Source of the DNA: Candidatus Peregrinibacteria bacterium
GTDB lineage: Bacteria > Patescibacteriota > Gracilibacteria > UBA1369 > LOWO2-01-FULL-3
Assembly: GCA_018654255.1 (NCBI GenBank)
Contig: JABILX010000009.1
Location: 123,124 to 187,123 of the forward strand
Length of the DNA: 64,000 nucleotides
Direction of reading: 5' to 3'
Shown: piece after piece, positions 1 through 11,744 of the stretch
Position numbering within the stretch: the stretch's first letter is position 1
How the letters are laid out: each line of letters begins with the position of its first letter
The notes under the pieces: generated by a model
The model's input: the letters and a program-made list of their open reading frames with translations, nothing else
Told to the model about the DNA's origin: nothing
Databases searched by the model: none
Program-made: the position numbers and the translations under genes

Positions 1-1466
1 TCTAGAATAGCTTTGCTCTGTTCGTCTGAAAGTTTGAATTTTTTCATCAAATTATCATGAGCTTCTTCTTTTGTATCGGATTTTCGGATTGTTTCTATTA
101 CTTTATCGATGTTGTCTATCGCTATTCTCAAGCCTTCCAAGATGTGAGCTCTGGCTTTTGCTATTTTTAGTTCGTATTCTGTTCTTCTAGTGATTACAAC
201 TTTTCTGTGAAGAATGAATTGTTCTAGTACTTTTTTGAGGTCTAATAGATGTGGTTGGATCTCATCTACAAGTGCGATCATGTTCATATTGAACGATGTT
301 TGCATTTGTGTGAGTTTGTAGAGTTGATTTAAGATTTTCTTAGGATATGAGTCTTTTTTGAGTTCGACAACCACTCGTAGTCCCACTCTATTTGATTCAT
401 CTCTTATGTCTGAAATTCCTTTGATTTTTTTGTCACGTACTAGGTCGGCAATTTTTGATACTAAAGAAGATTTATTTACCTGATATGGGATTTCAGTTAT
501 GATTATTTTGTGTCTTCCGCCCTTAAATTCTTCTATATTTGCTTTTGCTCGGCAAACCATTCCTCCTCTTCCAGTTTCATATGCTGTGAGGATGTCGTCG
601 TTACTGTAGATACTTGCTCCGGTCGGGAAGTCTGGGCCTTTTATGAATTCCATTAATTCTTTTATTTCCGACTCTGGATTATCTGCTAGGTGGATGATTC
701 CGTCTATAAGTTCTCCTAGGTTGTGTGGGGGAATAGATGTTGCCATTCCGACCGCGATACCTGTTGTTCCATTCAGTAGAAGTTGTGGAATTTTTGTTGG
801 TAAAACTGATGGTTCTTTGTATCTGCCGTCGTAATTTGGTCTCCAGTCAACGGTTTCTTTATCTATGTCATTCAACATTTCATCACTGATTTTTTCCAGT
901 TTTGCTTCTGTATAACGCATGGCCGCTGCATTATCTCCATCGATTGAACCGAAGTTACCTTGTCCTCTTACCAACGTGTATCTCATCGCGAAATCTTGAG
1001 CCATTCTTACCATTGAGTCGTAGACTGCTGAGTCTCCGTGTGGATGATATTTTGCCAAAACTTCACCGACAACTGCCGCTGATTTTCGGAAAGAACCACT
1101 AGATCTTAGACCAATCTCGTTCATTGCGTACAGGATTCTTCTGTGAACTGGTTTTAATCCGTCTCTTACGTCTGGAAGTGCACGAGAAACGATCACGCTC
1201 ATTGCATATTCCAGATAACTTGTCTCCATTTCTTGGACAACACTTTTATTATCTATGTTGTCGGCAAATTCTACGATTTGACCTTGTTCTCCCTCATCTG
1301 ATGGAGCTTCTGGTTCTTTTTCCTTGTCGTCTTTATTTTCTTCGGTTTCATCTTTTTTATCGGGATTTTTTTCGTTTTCTTCGAACAATGAAGGGTTTTT
1401 ATCATCCTTCTTATCTGGTTCGTTTTCAGATTCATTTTGGTCTTTTGGGTTTTTATCTTTAGCCAC
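1..1466 (-). CDS. gyrA: DNA gyrase subunit A, 3' end outside window
   Basis: This is the catalytic subunit of gyrase, which with GyrB introduces negative supercoils. About 488 codons are present; the C-terminal beta-pinwheel region lies beyond base 1. After an acidic, low-complexity N-terminal extension of about 70 residues (rich in K, D, E, N), the classic GyrA core appears: [20 protein letters not shown], then [11 protein letters not shown], and the catalytic-Tyr region with AMRYTEAKL. The start is GTG at 1466: an in-frame TAA lies only four codons upstream and no ATG occurs between, so a start prediction limited to ATG would clip the protein. The extension is unusual, since most GyrA proteins begin within about 10 residues of the core. 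ParC is the alternative, but the presence of gyrB nearby favours GyrA. Confidence 0.93.
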   Translation of the reverse strand, partial: MAKDKNPKDQNESENEPDKKDDKNPSLFEENEKNPDKKDETEENKDDKEKEPEAPSDEGEQGQIVEFADNIDNKSVVQEMETSYLEYAMSVIVSRALPDVRDGLKPVHRRILYAMNEIGLRSSGSFRKSAAVVGEVLAKYHPHGDSAVYDSMVRMAQDFAMRYTLVRGQGNFGSIDGDNAAAMRYTEAKLEKISDEMLNDIDKETVDWRPNYDGRYKEPSVLPTKIPQLLLNGTTGIAVGMATSIPPHNLGELIDGIIHLADNPESEIKELMEFIKGPDFPTGASIYSNDDILTAYETGRGGMVCRAKANIEEFKGGRHKIIITEIPYQVNKSSLVSKIADLVRDKKIKGISDIRDESNRVGLRVVVELKKDSYPKKILNQLYKLTQMQTSFNMNMIALVDEIQPHLLDLKKVLEQFILHRKVVITRRTEYELKIAKARAHILEGLRIAIDNIDKVIETIRKSDTKEEAHDNLMKKFKLSDEQSKAIL

Positions 1467-1590
1467 TTTTAAATTAGGTTAACTTGTATATGATCGCTCA
1501 AAGCGAAAGCGCCGGCTATTCTAACACAAAATCCTTCTTAAGTGCATGTTCTTTGGGTACGAAAATCCTTGACAAGTTGCGTTATATGGG

Positions 1591-1619
1591 TTGAAAAAAC
1601 TCTTTATATCAGGTATAAT
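1591..1619 (+). promoter_or_regulatory. Sigma70-type promoter for the GGDEF-virB4 operon
   Basis: TTGAAA (1591-1596), a 17-bp spacer and a perfect TATAAT (1614-1619). The expected transcript start near 1626 leaves a leader of about 24 nt before the ATG at 1650. Confidence 0.7.
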
Positions 1620-1649
1620 AGTTGGATAAAATATAAAAAATAAATATAA

Positions 1650-2462
1650 ATGGCCAACGAGTCTGACAAAAAAGATAGATTGCTCGATGAGGTGTTGACC
1701 GAGAATGGTGAGAAGCAAGATTTAAGTCTTCCTGCTTTACCAAGTAAGCCTTTTGATTATGTAAATGATGATGGTGTTAGAGATATTTTGGTTGGTCAAG
1801 AGGGGGAAATACACAGACTTTTGAGAAATACACAAGCTTTAGAGGATGGGAGAATTCAAGATAATTTGAAAGTTACTGAGCTTAAAGAAATGGCAACTGT
1901 TGATTCGCTCACTGCTCTTAGAAACAAGCGTGCCTTTAAAGAAGCTTTTCCGGCTTCTATTGAACGTGCTCAGAGAAATGTGCCTAATTTGGCTTTTCTT
2001 ATGTTTGATTTGGATAAATTTAAAAGTGTAAATGATACATATGGTCACCCAGCTGGTGATGCTGTTTTGAAGCAATTTGCAGCTCTTTTGCAGGAGACGT
2101 GTAGAAAATCTGAACAACCTTTTAGATGGGGTGGAGAAGAATTTGTAGTTATTTCTGATTCAGAAGATATTGAAGCTGCTATGGGTTTTGCGGAGAGAGT
2201 TAGGAAGGCAATCGAGAAGCATGAATTTAAATTGCCTAATGGTGAAACAATAAAAGTGACTACGAGTGTTGGATTGACTTCTATGAGACATTTTAATGGA
2301 TCTGTTACTACTGAAACTGCTGGAATGTTGATGGAAAAAGCGGATGAGGCTTTGTATGAAGCCAAGGGTATGGGAAGAAATGTTAGTGTAGTGGCCTTGA
2401 AAGATGGTAGTTATAAAAAGGCTGATGAGGTAATTGAATCGGAACAAACACAAGAACAATAA
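1650..2462 (+). CDS. GGDEF-domain protein, probable diguanylate cyclase
   Basis: The 270-residue protein has a GGDEF domain at about residues 82-255. It carries DSLTALRNKRAF at the domain start, the metal-binding Asp in FDLDKFKSVND (about residue 120) and an intact GGEEF signature (161-165), so it is likely to make cyclic di-GMP from GTP. The inhibitory I-site (RxxD, five residues before the signature) reads RKSE, so product inhibition may be weak or absent. The N-terminal 80 residues are polar, without a membrane segment or recognisable sensor domain. It is probably cotranscribed with the virB4-like gene 12 bp downstream. What is seen is the motifs; enzymatic activity is inferred from the family. 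Confidence 0.88.
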   Translation: MANESDKKDRLLDEVLTENGEKQDLSLPALPSKPFDYVNDDGVRDILVGQEGEIHRLLRNTQALEDGRIQDNLKVTELKEMATVDSLTALRNKRAFKEAFPASIERAQRNVPNLAFLMFDLDKFKSVNDTYGHPAGDAVLKQFAALLQETCRKSEQPFRWGGEEFVVISDSEDIEAAMGFAERVRKAIEKHEFKLPNGETIKVTTSVGLTSMRHFNGSVTTETAGMLMEKADEALYEAKGMGRNVSVVALKDGSYKKADEVIESEQTQEQ

Positions 2463-2474
2463 TAAATTAAAAAT

Positions 2475-4727
2475 ATGTCAGAAGATAGTACACAAAACGG
2501 AGGAGCTACAGGTTATAATGCAGGGGCAAACACTGCCAATACTGGTGATGTAGACTTGCGTGCAGAAAAGCCTGTTTTTGATGAGAAAGGTGAGTCAACA
2601 TCTGTTACAAAAGATCATAAGATTGAAGTTCAAAATGGAAAGGTTATTCAAAAAGATCCTACTCCTGTTACTGAACAAAAGAACAAAGAAGGTCATGCAA
2701 ATAAAGCAGAGGCGATAACAGACCCAATTCAAAGAATGAAGGAAGGTGTTTCAAAGACTATGCCAAAGGTTAAAAAGACAGTTTTCGATAATTTGAAATC
2801 AATCTTTGTTACTAATGCGAAAAAAACTGGTAGCACTGTTGCAAAAGTTGATAAATCTGAGGCAGTTGGACAAAAAGTTACAACCGCTGAAAGGCAAAAA
2901 TATATTGATGCTGAAAAGTTGTATAACGATGGACTAGCTTCTATAAAAGATATGATTGCTCCGTCTTCAATGGAGATTGAATTTGATCATGTTCGGATCG
3001 ATGGAATGTATGCTCGTACGTTTTATGTGTATGCGTATCCTAGATTTTTGAATACAAACTGGCTTGCGCCAGTTATCAATTTTGATGTTACCCTTGATAT
3101 TTCTCAGTTCATTTATCCGATAAATTCGGGTGAGATAATGAAGACTCTCAAAAAGAAAGTTGCTCAGATGCAATCGAGTATGTCTATCATGTCTGAGAAA
3201 GGGCAGGTGAGTGATCCTGCGCTTGAAACAGCTCTCCAGGATGCAGAAAGTCTTCGAAGAGAGATCCAGAAAGGTAATGAAAAATTCTTTCAATTTGCAC
3301 TATATTTTACTGTTTACGCTCAAGATAAAAAGAAATTAGAGAAGGTTTCAAAGCAATTAGAAAGCTTGCTTGCTGGTAAACTCGTGCTTACAAAACGTGC
3401 GCAAGTTCAAGCAGAACATGGTTTCAATTCAACTATTCCTCAGTGTTTGGACGAATTGGATACTGTTCGAAATATGAATACATCTCCGCTTTCAACAACA
3501 TTCCCATTCACGTCGTCTGATCTCACATCGGATGATGGAATCTTGTATGGAATCAATAGGCATAACGATAGTTTGGTCATATTCGATAGATTTGAATTGG
3601 AAAATGCGAATAGCGTTGTGTTTGCGAAGTCTGGTGCTGGTAAGTCATATGCGGTGAAGCTTGAGATTCTTAGAATGATGATGCTTGGAACTGATGTGAT
3701 AGTCATTGATCCAGAAAATGAGTATGAAGCTTTGAGTCAGACTGTTGGAGGAACATATTTGAAATTAAGTTTGAATAGTGATAGGAGAATAAATCCTTTT
3801 GATCTACCAAAACCTTTAGAAGGTGAGGAAGTCTTGCCTGGGGATTTGGTTCGATCTGCTGTTATCAATCTTCATGGTCTTATGAAGTTGATGCTTGGAC
3901 AGATGTCTCCTGAAGAAGGAAGTTTGATGGACAAAGCGTTGCTTGATGTATATGCGTTGAAGGGGATTACTATGGAGGTGACTGATCCTTCTACATTTGA
4001 GCCACCTACTATGGAAGATCTTCATAATATTTTGTCTAATATGGAGGGAGCTGATAGTTTGGCAAAAAGGTTGTCGAAATTTACAACAGGATCGTTTAGT
4101 GGAATCTTTAATAAGCCAACGAATGTGGATCTTTCAGGTGGATTGATGGTTTTCTGTATTAGAGATCTTGAGGATGAACTTCGGCCAATCGCGATGTATA
4201 TTATTTTGAATTATATCTGGAATAAGGTTAGGAGTGAGCTAAAAAAGCGTATTCTGGCCATTGATGAGGCATGGACGATGATGCAGCATGAGGATAGTGC
4301 GAGGTTCTTGTATGGACTTGTAAAACGTGCACGTAAATATTATTTGGGTGTAACCACTATTACTCAGGATGTTGAGGATTTCGTGAAAAGTCCTCATGGC
4401 AAACCAATTATTACAAATTCTTCAATGCAGCTCTTATTGCGCCAAGCGCCTGCTGCGATCGATGTTTTGGCTAAGATGTTTAATCTGACTGAGGGGGAAA
4501 GGTATGTCCTATTGAATAGTGGCGTTGGTCAGGGACTTTTCTTTGCTGGAAATAAACATGTAGCTATCCAAATCATAGCTTCTTACATAGAGGATAAGAT
4601 TGTTACTACAAATCCAGAAGAAATCTTGAAAGCGCGATCTAGTGATGTGGATTTCAAGACTGAGGATGAGAAGGAAGCTCCTGAGATAAAGGAGGAGGAT
4701 GCTTCTGATATCGTTGATGAGTCTTAA
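2475..4727 (+). CDS. VirB4/TraC-like type IV secretion ATPase
   Basis: The 750-residue protein is a large RecA-fold ATPase of the VirB4 family, which powers conjugation-like secretion or pilus assembly at the inner membrane. Walker A AKSGAGKS lies at 384-391 and Walker B ILAIDEAW at 593-600. The first 110 residues are disordered and polar, and the last 40 are acidic. The region at 160-340 matches the N-terminal VirB4 domain that contacts the membrane complex. No other type IV secretion genes are visible here, so the partner subunits are elsewhere or the ATPase serves a reduced system, as is common for CPR genomes. An SD-like signal is absent. Confidence 0.85.
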   Translation: MSEDSTQNGGATGYNAGANTANTGDVDLRAEKPVFDEKGESTSVTKDHKIEVQNGKVIQKDPTPVTEQKNKEGHANKAEAITDPIQRMKEGVSKTMPKVKKTVFDNLKSIFVTNAKKTGSTVAKVDKSEAVGQKVTTAERQKYIDAEKLYNDGLASIKDMIAPSSMEIEFDHVRIDGMYARTFYVYAYPRFLNTNWLAPVINFDVTLDISQFIYPINSGEIMKTLKKKVAQMQSSMSIMSEKGQVSDPALETALQDAESLRREIQKGNEKFFQFALYFTVYAQDKKKLEKVSKQLESLLAGKLVLTKRAQVQAEHGFNSTIPQCLDELDTVRNMNTSPLSTTFPFTSSDLTSDDGILYGINRHNDSLVIFDRFELENANSVVFAKSGAGKSYAVKLEILRMMMLGTDVIVIDPENEYEALSQTVGGTYLKLSLNSDRRINPFDLPKPLEGEEVLPGDLVRSAVINLHGLMKLMLGQMSPEEGSLMDKALLDVYALKGITMEVTDPSTFEPPTMEDLHNILSNMEGADSLAKRLSKFTTGSFSGIFNKPTNVDLSGGLMVFCIRDLEDELRPIAMYIILNYIWNKVRSELKKRILAIDEAWTMMQHEDSARFLYGLVKRARKYYLGVTTITQDVEDFVKSPHGKPIITNSSMQLLLRQAPAAIDVLAKMFNLTEGERYVLLNSGVGQGLFFAGNKHVAIQIIASYIEDKIVTTNPEEILKARSSDVDFKTEDEKEAPEIKEEDASDIVDES

Positions 4728-4733
4728 CTATTC

Positions 4734-5417
4734 GTGATGGATTTTGAGATAGAAAAGCTTGGTGAAACAGTTCAGATTGTTGAGGGTGGGCCAGATCAAG
4801 AAATATCCGAGGAAGATCTGGATACTTTGACTTGGCAGTTGATGACTTCTTATTTTCCTAATGATAAATTAGATCCTAATAACTTAGATGAACCAAAGGA
4901 CTTGCGTGGATGTTTTGATAGAGATAAAGGGCACATAGCAGAGTATATAAAGAATCCTGACTGTGTTTTGGCGAAAGATGGAGATAGGATTGTTGGTTTG
5001 TCTATGTTAAAGCAACAAGATGTTAGTACTCCTGATGGTCGTCCTTATGTTATGTATACTATAAGCTCTTTGTTGCCTAAGTATAGAGGGACTGGTTTGT
5101 ATAAGGAGATGTATAAACGTAAAGAAGATAGTTGTCGTGAAAAATTTCCAAATGCTGTTGTTGTAATTATGACTAGGACTCCTGCTGTTAAGAAAACAGC
5201 TTTAAAACATGGGTTTAGAGAAATTCCTCATTCTGAATGGCAGGATAGGATGGGGGAACCCAGGAATCGAAAGCATTCTGCTAGTATTGAAAAAGATGGC
5301 TGGGTTTGTTTTCTTCGTGATGATCAGGAAAAGCAGGGAGCTGGTCAAATATCTTCAACGACTTCTTCTCTTAGAGGTAGGGTTGGTGGTTTGCTTGGTA
5401 GATTTTTCAAGAATTAG
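4734..5417 (+). CDS. GNAT-family N-acetyltransferase-like protein
   Basis: The 227-residue protein has a GNAT-like core at about residues 75-160. DRIVGLSML forms strand 4, and SLLPKYRGTGLYKEMY resembles the acetyl-CoA pyrophosphate-binding motif (R/Q-x-x-G-x-G/A). The acceptor substrate is unknown. It starts 6 bp after the virB4-like stop, with GTG at 4734 or ATG at 4737, so it is probably the third gene of that operon. The C-terminal 30 residues are Ser/Gly-rich and end in a basic segment. The stop codon lies 2 bp from the end of the convergent protease gene. Confidence 0.62.
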   Translation: MMDFEIEKLGETVQIVEGGPDQEISEEDLDTLTWQLMTSYFPNDKLDPNNLDEPKDLRGCFDRDKGHIAEYIKNPDCVLAKDGDRIVGLSMLKQQDVSTPDGRPYVMYTISSLLPKYRGTGLYKEMYKRKEDSCREKFPNAVVVIMTRTPAVKKTALKHGFREIPHSEWQDRMGEPRNRKHSASIEKDGWVCFLRDDQEKQGAGQISSTTSSLRGRVGGLLGRFFKN

Positions 5418-5419
5418 TC

Positions 5420-7165
5420 TTAGTACAGAATTTCTTCAATAGCAGTATCGAGCTGCCAATCTACTGTTGCACTATTTGTTAGTACTCGGTCTGGGGTGAG
5501 GCCCGCGTGGTGGATATCCTGTCCTTTTGGTGTTAACCATTTTGAAATGGTTAATTTGAACATTGATCCGTCGTTATATAGGAAGACTTCTTGTACCGTT
5601 CCTTTTCCAAAAGTTGTTTCTCCTAGAATTTCAGCTCTTCCGTGGTCTTGCAAAGCCCCTGCTACTATTTCTGAAGCTGAAGCTGATCCTTCATTCACTA
5701 GTACTACCAAGTCAAAGTCGCTGAGCAGTCCAGATCCATATTCATATTCGTTTTCTACTCCGTAATATTCTGCGTAGTACATTGTTTTGTCTCCATTGTT
5801 TTCTTCGAGCATTACTACATTTGCGTCTTCGTCAAAGAAGAATCCAGCGATTTCAATAGAGACGTCCAGGAATCCGCCAGGATTGTTTCGTAGGTCCAAA
5901 ATAATTCCTGCTACATTTCCTTCTTCCTCTTGTTTGTCATAGATTTGTTGAGCTATGTCTAGGAATTCGTTGGCTGTGTCCTCACTGAACGAAACCATGT
6001 TCACGTATGCGACGTTTTCTTCGAGGTATTCGAGTGTCACGGTGTTGTATGTGATGTATCCTCTAGTAACTGTCATTGTTTTGATTTTTGAGTCTCTTCT
6101 GATTTTGATTTTTACTGTCGTACCTGCCTGTCCTTTTATCATATTGACGACTGTATCTAGAGATAGGCCGCTAACGCTGTCTCCATCAATTTCCAAAATA
6201 ACATCGTTTGGTTCCAAGCCGGCGTCTTCTGCTGGAGAACCTTTGAATGGACTTATTATAACAACTTCGTTGTCTATCATTTCGACAGACATACCGACGC
6301 CTTCGTATTCTGTATTGAGTTGAACGAGTGGGTTTGAATCGAATGGGGAAGTGAACACTGTGTATGGGTCCTCCAAAGTTTCGATGAGGCCATTGATTGC
6401 GCTGTACATCATTTCTTCCTCATCAACTTCGTCTTGGAAGTAATATGAGTCTACTATTGTTTCCCAGACGTCGACGAAAATATCGAATGCTGGAGTGTCG
6501 ATCTCTGACGTGCTGTAATTTAAATCAACTGTGTACACTCCAGAATCGGTTCCAGTTTCAGATGCATATACTTGATACAAGATGTATGCCATTTCGCCTC
6601 TTGTAATTTTCTTTGATGCTTTTGCAAGTATTGGGTTACTTTCTAATACTCCTATTTGGTAGGCTCTGAACATGTATGGAGCTGATGTAGAGTTCGAGTC
6701 TAGATCTGTAAATGGGAAGTATGATTCGTCGAATAGTTTGTTAACCCCAATTCCTAGAGTGTCGAAAGTCTTCATTATAACTTCTCTTTTTCGTACTTTT
6801 CTATTTGGGCTTAGGCTTGGGTTGAAAATAGCAGGTTTAATCAGGCCTTTGTTTATAGCTGTTTGGATGTATGGTGCGTACCAAGTGTTATTGTCTGTAT
6901 CTAGATATGGAAGATCTATGTCTTTTTGGTCTACTAATGCTGTTTGGCTATAGCTTAATAATAGGTAATACAAATCTAGGGGAGTCATTTCTCTATCAGG
7001 TTCAAACTTGGTGATGTTTAGTGGAAGTAATCCCAATGATTCTAAATATTCTATCTCATAAGTGAAATTGTGATTGGCTGGCACATCTGTGTATGCGGAA
7101 GCTTGGCTAGCGAAGATAGATGAAGCGAAAATTATACAAAAAAATAGTAAGAATTTGGTTTTCAT
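5420..7165 (-). CDS. Exported S41 C-terminal processing peptidase with SLH and PDZ domains
   Basis: The 581-residue protein has a Sec signal peptide at 1-24 (cleavage after ASA). SLH-type repeats span about 25-205 (TDV, ITRGEMAYIL). They should tether the enzyme to the cell envelope. A PDZ domain follows at about 285-360 (GVGMSVE, SPAEDAGLEPNDVILEIDG). The tail-specific protease domain spans about 380-560, with the catalytic Ser in GSASASEI (about 496) and the Lys in FGKGTVQ (about 521). Family members cleave misfolded or tagged exported proteins, or activate cell-wall hydrolases. SLH fused to the front of a CtpA protease is less usual than bare CtpA. Confidence 0.93.
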   Translation of the reverse strand: MKTKFLLFFCIIFASSIFASQASAYTDVPANHNFTYEIEYLESLGLLPLNITKFEPDREMTPLDLYYLLLSYSQTALVDQKDIDLPYLDTDNNTWYAPYIQTAINKGLIKPAIFNPSLSPNRKVRKREVIMKTFDTLGIGVNKLFDESYFPFTDLDSNSTSAPYMFRAYQIGVLESNPILAKASKKITRGEMAYILYQVYASETGTDSGVYTVDLNYSTSEIDTPAFDIFVDVWETIVDSYYFQDEVDEEEMMYSAINGLIETLEDPYTVFTSPFDSNPLVQLNTEYEGVGMSVEMIDNEVVIISPFKGSPAEDAGLEPNDVILEIDGDSVSGLSLDTVVNMIKGQAGTTVKIKIRRDSKIKTMTVTRGYITYNTVTLEYLEENVAYVNMVSFSEDTANEFLDIAQQIYDKQEEEGNVAGIILDLRNNPGGFLDVSIEIAGFFFDEDANVVMLEENNGDKTMYYAEYYGVENEYEYGSGLLSDFDLVVLVNEGSASASEIVAGALQDHGRAEILGETTFGKGTVQEVFLYNDGSMFKLTISKWLTPKGQDIHHAGLTPDRVLTNSATVDWQLDTAIEEILY

Positions 7166-7210
7166 AGGGAGTAGTTAAGGTTTGCTTTGTGAAGTTTAAT
7201 CTTTTTTATT

Positions 7211-9511
7211 ATGAAAGTCTATACCATTGAGAAAACCTCTGAAAAATGGTATAATATGAAGATATTAATGAATTTAATGGAAGAAAAAGGAATAACAACA
7301 TCAAAAGCTAGGAAATTAAAAACCTTGATTCGAGCAAGTTTCATTGCGCTGTTTTGTGGACTGCTACTTCTGGGAAATTTCTTGTGGGAGGAGTCGACAG
7401 ATTTCTACAAGCCGGCTTATATGGATGAAATTAGGTATGATAGTAATGTTGTTTATCTTCCTTGGAATGGCTATTTGAGTAGCAAAGAGGAGTCACTCGA
7501 AGATTTGATTGTTCCTGTGTATGAGGAAGGTGATAGGTATGTTTTTGATCTTAAATCTGGAAGATATTGGGGGAGTTTTGGAGCGCAGGGGTCGAAGATA
7601 AATCTTCAAATTGGAGGTAAGATTGTTATAATTCCTTCTTATTCAGAGATTGATGTTGACTTTGATGGTGAAGTTTTAAATGTAGCGACTTATAAGGGAA
7701 ATACGTATATCGGCTTTTTATCAGATGATGTTCTTCAATATGAGTATTTGGATGAATATGACAAGACTTTTGCAAATGTTTTGCTTGTTCCTTCTGGCGT
7801 GTCTGTTTCTATTCCTTTGTCTGATTCTGGAAGTAGACTTGCGCCTCTTTTGGCTTCGAAGTTGGCAAAAGAATTTTCGTACAAAGATATCTCTCAAACC
7901 AAATATGCGGATAAGTTTGTACAGAGTAACTTGGAAAAGAGTGTGAGTTATGTGGAGGCTTTGAAGGAGTTTTATAGAGATGATTTTTATGAGTCTTATA
8001 AATCTACTCGCGGTGTTTCTACTATTGTTATGGATCTTTTTAGTGACAAATTAACCGTTTTCAATGAGAAAAGAGAGGAATCATATTACAACCAGTTGGA
8101 TGCCAATCTTTATGAGGCTTTGGTTGCGGATTCGAATGTTGAACAATCTGATGCTTTGGCAGAATTTAGTTCTTTGATTTCTGATGAATTGAGCTCTGAA
8201 TATTTTGAAAATTGGTTTAAGAAGCTTGTTGTTTTCGAGTCTTCTGATCTTGAATTTGGAGTGATGAAGCATTTGATTTCTGAGGCTGGAGGCAAGCTTG
8301 ATAAGCTTGATCTTCTTGCTTTGAGATTGGGTGGTTATTATGACTCAAGTTCTTTTGTTACAACCTATGATGCTATTGAAAATCTTTTTGGATTTACTAA
8401 TGATACTGATTTGTATAAGCAAGTATTGTCTTTTTATAATCAAACTTTTGATGTTTTCTTTTTGAATTTTGCTGATTTATACAAGACTGAGTATTTTGAA
8501 ATGAAAGATAGTTTGGAAAAGGAACTTTATGCACAATATGCTGTTGGTTGGAGGACTGACGAAACAAAACAATCTTATGTTAGTGTGAAGATCGATTTTC
8601 TGAAGAAATTGCGTGATTTCTTTTTTGATGGAGAAATTGAGATAGATGATGCTAGAAAAATTATGAGTTATTTGATTGAAAGTATTGATTATTATATGCC
8701 TGTCGAGGCAGATAGGGCCGCTGTTATTAGTCTGTTTGAAGATGAACTTGATGATATTGGGAATTATTGGGGATATATAAATAGCGTTGAGTACTCTAAG
8801 TCGTCTCTATACGGATCTACTCATAAAGAAAGATATGAAGTTTATTTGGCTGAGAGGCAACAACTCACAGGTATTCTGGATGTTCAGCAAGATATCCTGG
8901 GTTCTTACGTTGCGGTCGGAGAAACAGTTGGGGATGTTGTGGCTGAAGTTGAAGCTGTGTTCAAAGAGGTTGGTGCTTTTGATGTTTATGTTGAAGATTT
9001 CACCGACTCACAAAAGAGATTCATAAAAGTTGCAGCTGTGCTTGGAGGATTTTCTTTTGACGCAGAGTATGATCGTGATTATGGATACGTTAAAAATCTT
9101 TATGCTTATGGGGAATTAATGTCTGAGGGTAATGTTAAGATGGATGCTTTGGAAGCATTCCTGGTAAAGAAATTGTCTGATGTTGTTGAGCAAGCTGATC
9201 TTGATAGTGGAGATGCAAAAGAAACTAACGCTCAGAAAATTGCGAAATCTATCCTTGCAAAGAAACTTGTTGAAGCTGGTTTCTCAACTGCAATGAACGA
9301 CATTGAAATTCTTGATCCAGTGAATGCTGTTTATCGAATAAATGATGTTCCGGTGGAAGGTGGAAGCAATACGACAGTTTCATTTAACTACCATGCTAAT
9401 GATGGATCTGTGGAGAATGTATTTGTAATTAAGAATGGCGAAGGAACTTCCGTAACAGGTCTATTTCCGCTCGAAGAACTGAAAGATATTGTGCTTGATG
9501 AGCATTATTAA
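7211..9511 (+). CDS. Membrane-anchored protein of unknown function
   Basis: A 766-residue protein with one N-terminal membrane segment (about residues 42-62, ASFIALFCGLLLLGNFLW) followed by a long acidic, helix-rich exported part with many Tyr, Asp and Glu residues. I recognise no family. The C-terminal 60 residues (MNDIEILDPVNAVYRINDVP onward) look like a small beta-rich domain. The start is uncertain: 7211 has the local T-rich leader used by many genes here. However, a well-formed promoter (7227-7255) lies inside this 5' end, so ATG codons at 7256, 7268 or 7277, all in frame, are possible. A promoter within codons 6-15 suggests at least one shorter product. Confidence 0.7.
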   Translation: MKVYTIEKTSEKWYNMKILMNLMEEKGITTSKARKLKTLIRASFIALFCGLLLLGNFLWEESTDFYKPAYMDEIRYDSNVVYLPWNGYLSSKEESLEDLIVPVYEEGDRYVFDLKSGRYWGSFGAQGSKINLQIGGKIVIIPSYSEIDVDFDGEVLNVATYKGNTYIGFLSDDVLQYEYLDEYDKTFANVLLVPSGVSVSIPLSDSGSRLAPLLASKLAKEFSYKDISQTKYADKFVQSNLEKSVSYVEALKEFYRDDFYESYKSTRGVSTIVMDLFSDKLTVFNEKREESYYNQLDANLYEALVADSNVEQSDALAEFSSLISDELSSEYFENWFKKLVVFESSDLEFGVMKHLISEAGGKLDKLDLLALRLGGYYDSSSFVTTYDAIENLFGFTNDTDLYKQVLSFYNQTFDVFFLNFADLYKTEYFEMKDSLEKELYAQYAVGWRTDETKQSYVSVKIDFLKKLRDFFFDGEIEIDDARKIMSYLIESIDYYMPVEADRAAVISLFEDELDDIGNYWGYINSVEYSKSSLYGSTHKERYEVYLAERQQLTGILDVQQDILGSYVAVGETVGDVVAEVEAVFKEVGAFDVYVEDFTDSQKRFIKVAAVLGGFSFDAEYDRDYGYVKNLYAYGELMSEGNVKMDALEAFLVKKLSDVVEQADLDSGDAKETNAQKIAKSILAKKLVEAGFSTAMNDIEILDPVNAVYRINDVPVEGGSNTTVSFNYHANDGSVENVFVIKNGEGTSVTGLFPLEELKDIVLDEHY
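7227..7255 (+). promoter_or_regulatory. Promoter overlapping the 5' end of the membrane-anchored unknown
   Basis: TTGAGA (7227-7232), 17-bp spacer, perfect TATAAT (7250-7255). Transcription would begin near 7262, only a few bases before in-frame ATG codons at 7268 and 7277. Confidence 0.6.
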
Positions 9512-9520
9512 TTGTGATAG

Positions 9521-11476
<1,956 letters not shown>

Positions 11477-11528
11477 CCCCGCCGACCTAGAAGTTTTTAT
11501 AATTAACAGATAAGAAAGGAGTGGTAAT

Positions 11529-11735
11529 ATGAGAGTACACGTTGTAAAAAATAAGAAAGAATCAGACGAGCGACTAATCGCGCGTTTTAATAAAGCTGTT
11601 CAAAAGAGCAAGAAAATTCACAAGATTCGTGAAGGACGATATCACAAAAAAGATTCAAAGAAGAGATACGTTCGGGAAGCTGCGATAATGAGAGAAGGAT
11701 ATCGAGCGAAGAGAGAAAAGCAAAAGTTTTATTAA
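11529..11735 (+). CDS. rpsU: 30S ribosomal protein bS21
   Basis: A 68-residue, very basic protein that matches bS21 in size and layout: a short N-terminal strand (MRVHVVKNKKESDERLIARF) followed by long Lys/Arg-rich helices. bS21 sits on the 30S platform near the anti-SD. This is one of the few genes here with a strong SD (AAAGGAG, centred about 11 bp before ATG). It leads a translation cluster with prmC and prfA. Confidence 0.82.
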   Translation: MRVHVVKNKKESDERLIARFNKAVQKSKKIHKIREGRYHKKDSKKRYVREAAIMREGYRAKREKQKFY

Positions 11736-11744
11736 TTTTTTTGT

